5,700 nt of DNA from a candidate division FCPU426 bacterium (GTDB taxonomy: Bacteria; Oederibacteriota; JAAXVQ01; JAUVAV01), in assembly GCA_030619365.1 (NCBI GenBank), contig JAUXBQ010000172.1, forward strand, positions 1-5,700, given 5' to 3'. The notes beneath the pieces are model-generated. The model searched no databases. It was not told the DNA's origin and saw only the letters and a list, made by a program, of their open reading frames with translations. The translations under genes and the position numbers were made by a program. This document shows, in pieces, positions 5,585 to 5,700 of this stretch. Numbering within the stretch: position 1 is the first letter of the stretch; each line of letters starts with the position of its first letter.

Positions 5585-5700
5585 TTACGTCTTGCGCTCC
5601 ACTAGAAATAACGGTTGCCCGTATTCCACGGCCTGGGCGTTTTCCACCAGGATCTTTTTAATCACGCCCTTGACCTCGGCCTTGATCTCGAAGTCGGAGG
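5585..5700 (-). CDS. accB: Biotin carboxyl carrier protein of acetyl-CoA carboxylase, C-terminal fragment
   Basis: Only the last 37 complete codons before the TAA stop are in the window. They read SDFEIKAEVKGVIKKILVEN (first 20) and then AQAVEYGQPLFLVERKT. This is the second half of a biotinyl/lipoyl beta-barrel, as in bacterial AccB: the turn after the biotinylated MK motif, the GxVKxILVENxQxVEYGQPLF strands, and a final short acidic/basic end. The biotin-bearing lysine lies just beyond the right edge, so its presence cannot be confirmed. Position directly before accC, with a 2-nt gap, settles the identity: AccB carries biotin between AccC and the carboxyltransferase AccA/AccD, which are not in this window. 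Confidence 0.92.
   Translation of the reverse strand, partial: SDFEIKAEVKGVIKKILVENAQAVEYGQPLFLVERKT

Noticed and set aside
1..5700. CRISPR array, tRNA or rRNA genes, toxin-antitoxin pair
   Set aside because: No regularly spaced direct repeats, no cloverleaf or rRNA-like stretch, and no small gene pair were seen on either strand.

Overview
The window reads almost entirely on the minus strand and holds two ordinary metabolic gene groups with a self-contained ATPase gene between them. In transcription order (right to left) the layout is: accB 3' end (5700-5585), accC (5582-4236), an Asp23/Gls24-family gene (4156-3776), amaP (3747-3130), a 240-nt gene-free stretch with folded motifs, an AAA_14/DUF4143 ATPase gene (2853-1597), an AT-rich 231-nt spacer, thiD2 (1365-898), and thiC, whose 3' part runs off the left edge (891-1).

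The right half is a fatty-acid and envelope module. accB and accC encode the biotin carrier and biotin carboxylase halves of acetyl-CoA carboxylase. They are followed by a soluble Asp23-like protein and its likely membrane anchor AmaP. This accB-accC-asp23 order is familiar from Firmicutes and from several uncultured phyla; nusB, which commonly follows there, is absent here.

The left half is thiamin pyrimidine synthesis. ThiC makes HMP-P from AIR, and a stand-alone ThiD2 (HMP-P kinase) gene sits only 6 nt upstream of it, so consecutive enzymes are probably translationally coupled. I see no TPP riboswitch in the visible leader.

The ATPase gene between them is visibly less GC-rich than its neighbours. 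It has its own promoter inside a perfect 13-bp inverted repeat, with TATAAT on both strands and a predicted transcription start almost on the ATG. This is the most interesting feature of the window. It looks like an acquired, autonomously expressed gene.

The organism is a GC-rich, probably uncultured bacterium. The gene order and the ThiC/AccC sequence style suggest Omnitrophota, a PVC-type phylum or a Firmicute-related lineage, but I cannot fix the phylum from sequence alone. I found no tRNA, rRNA, CRISPR array or complete insertion sequence, and no clearly new multigene system.
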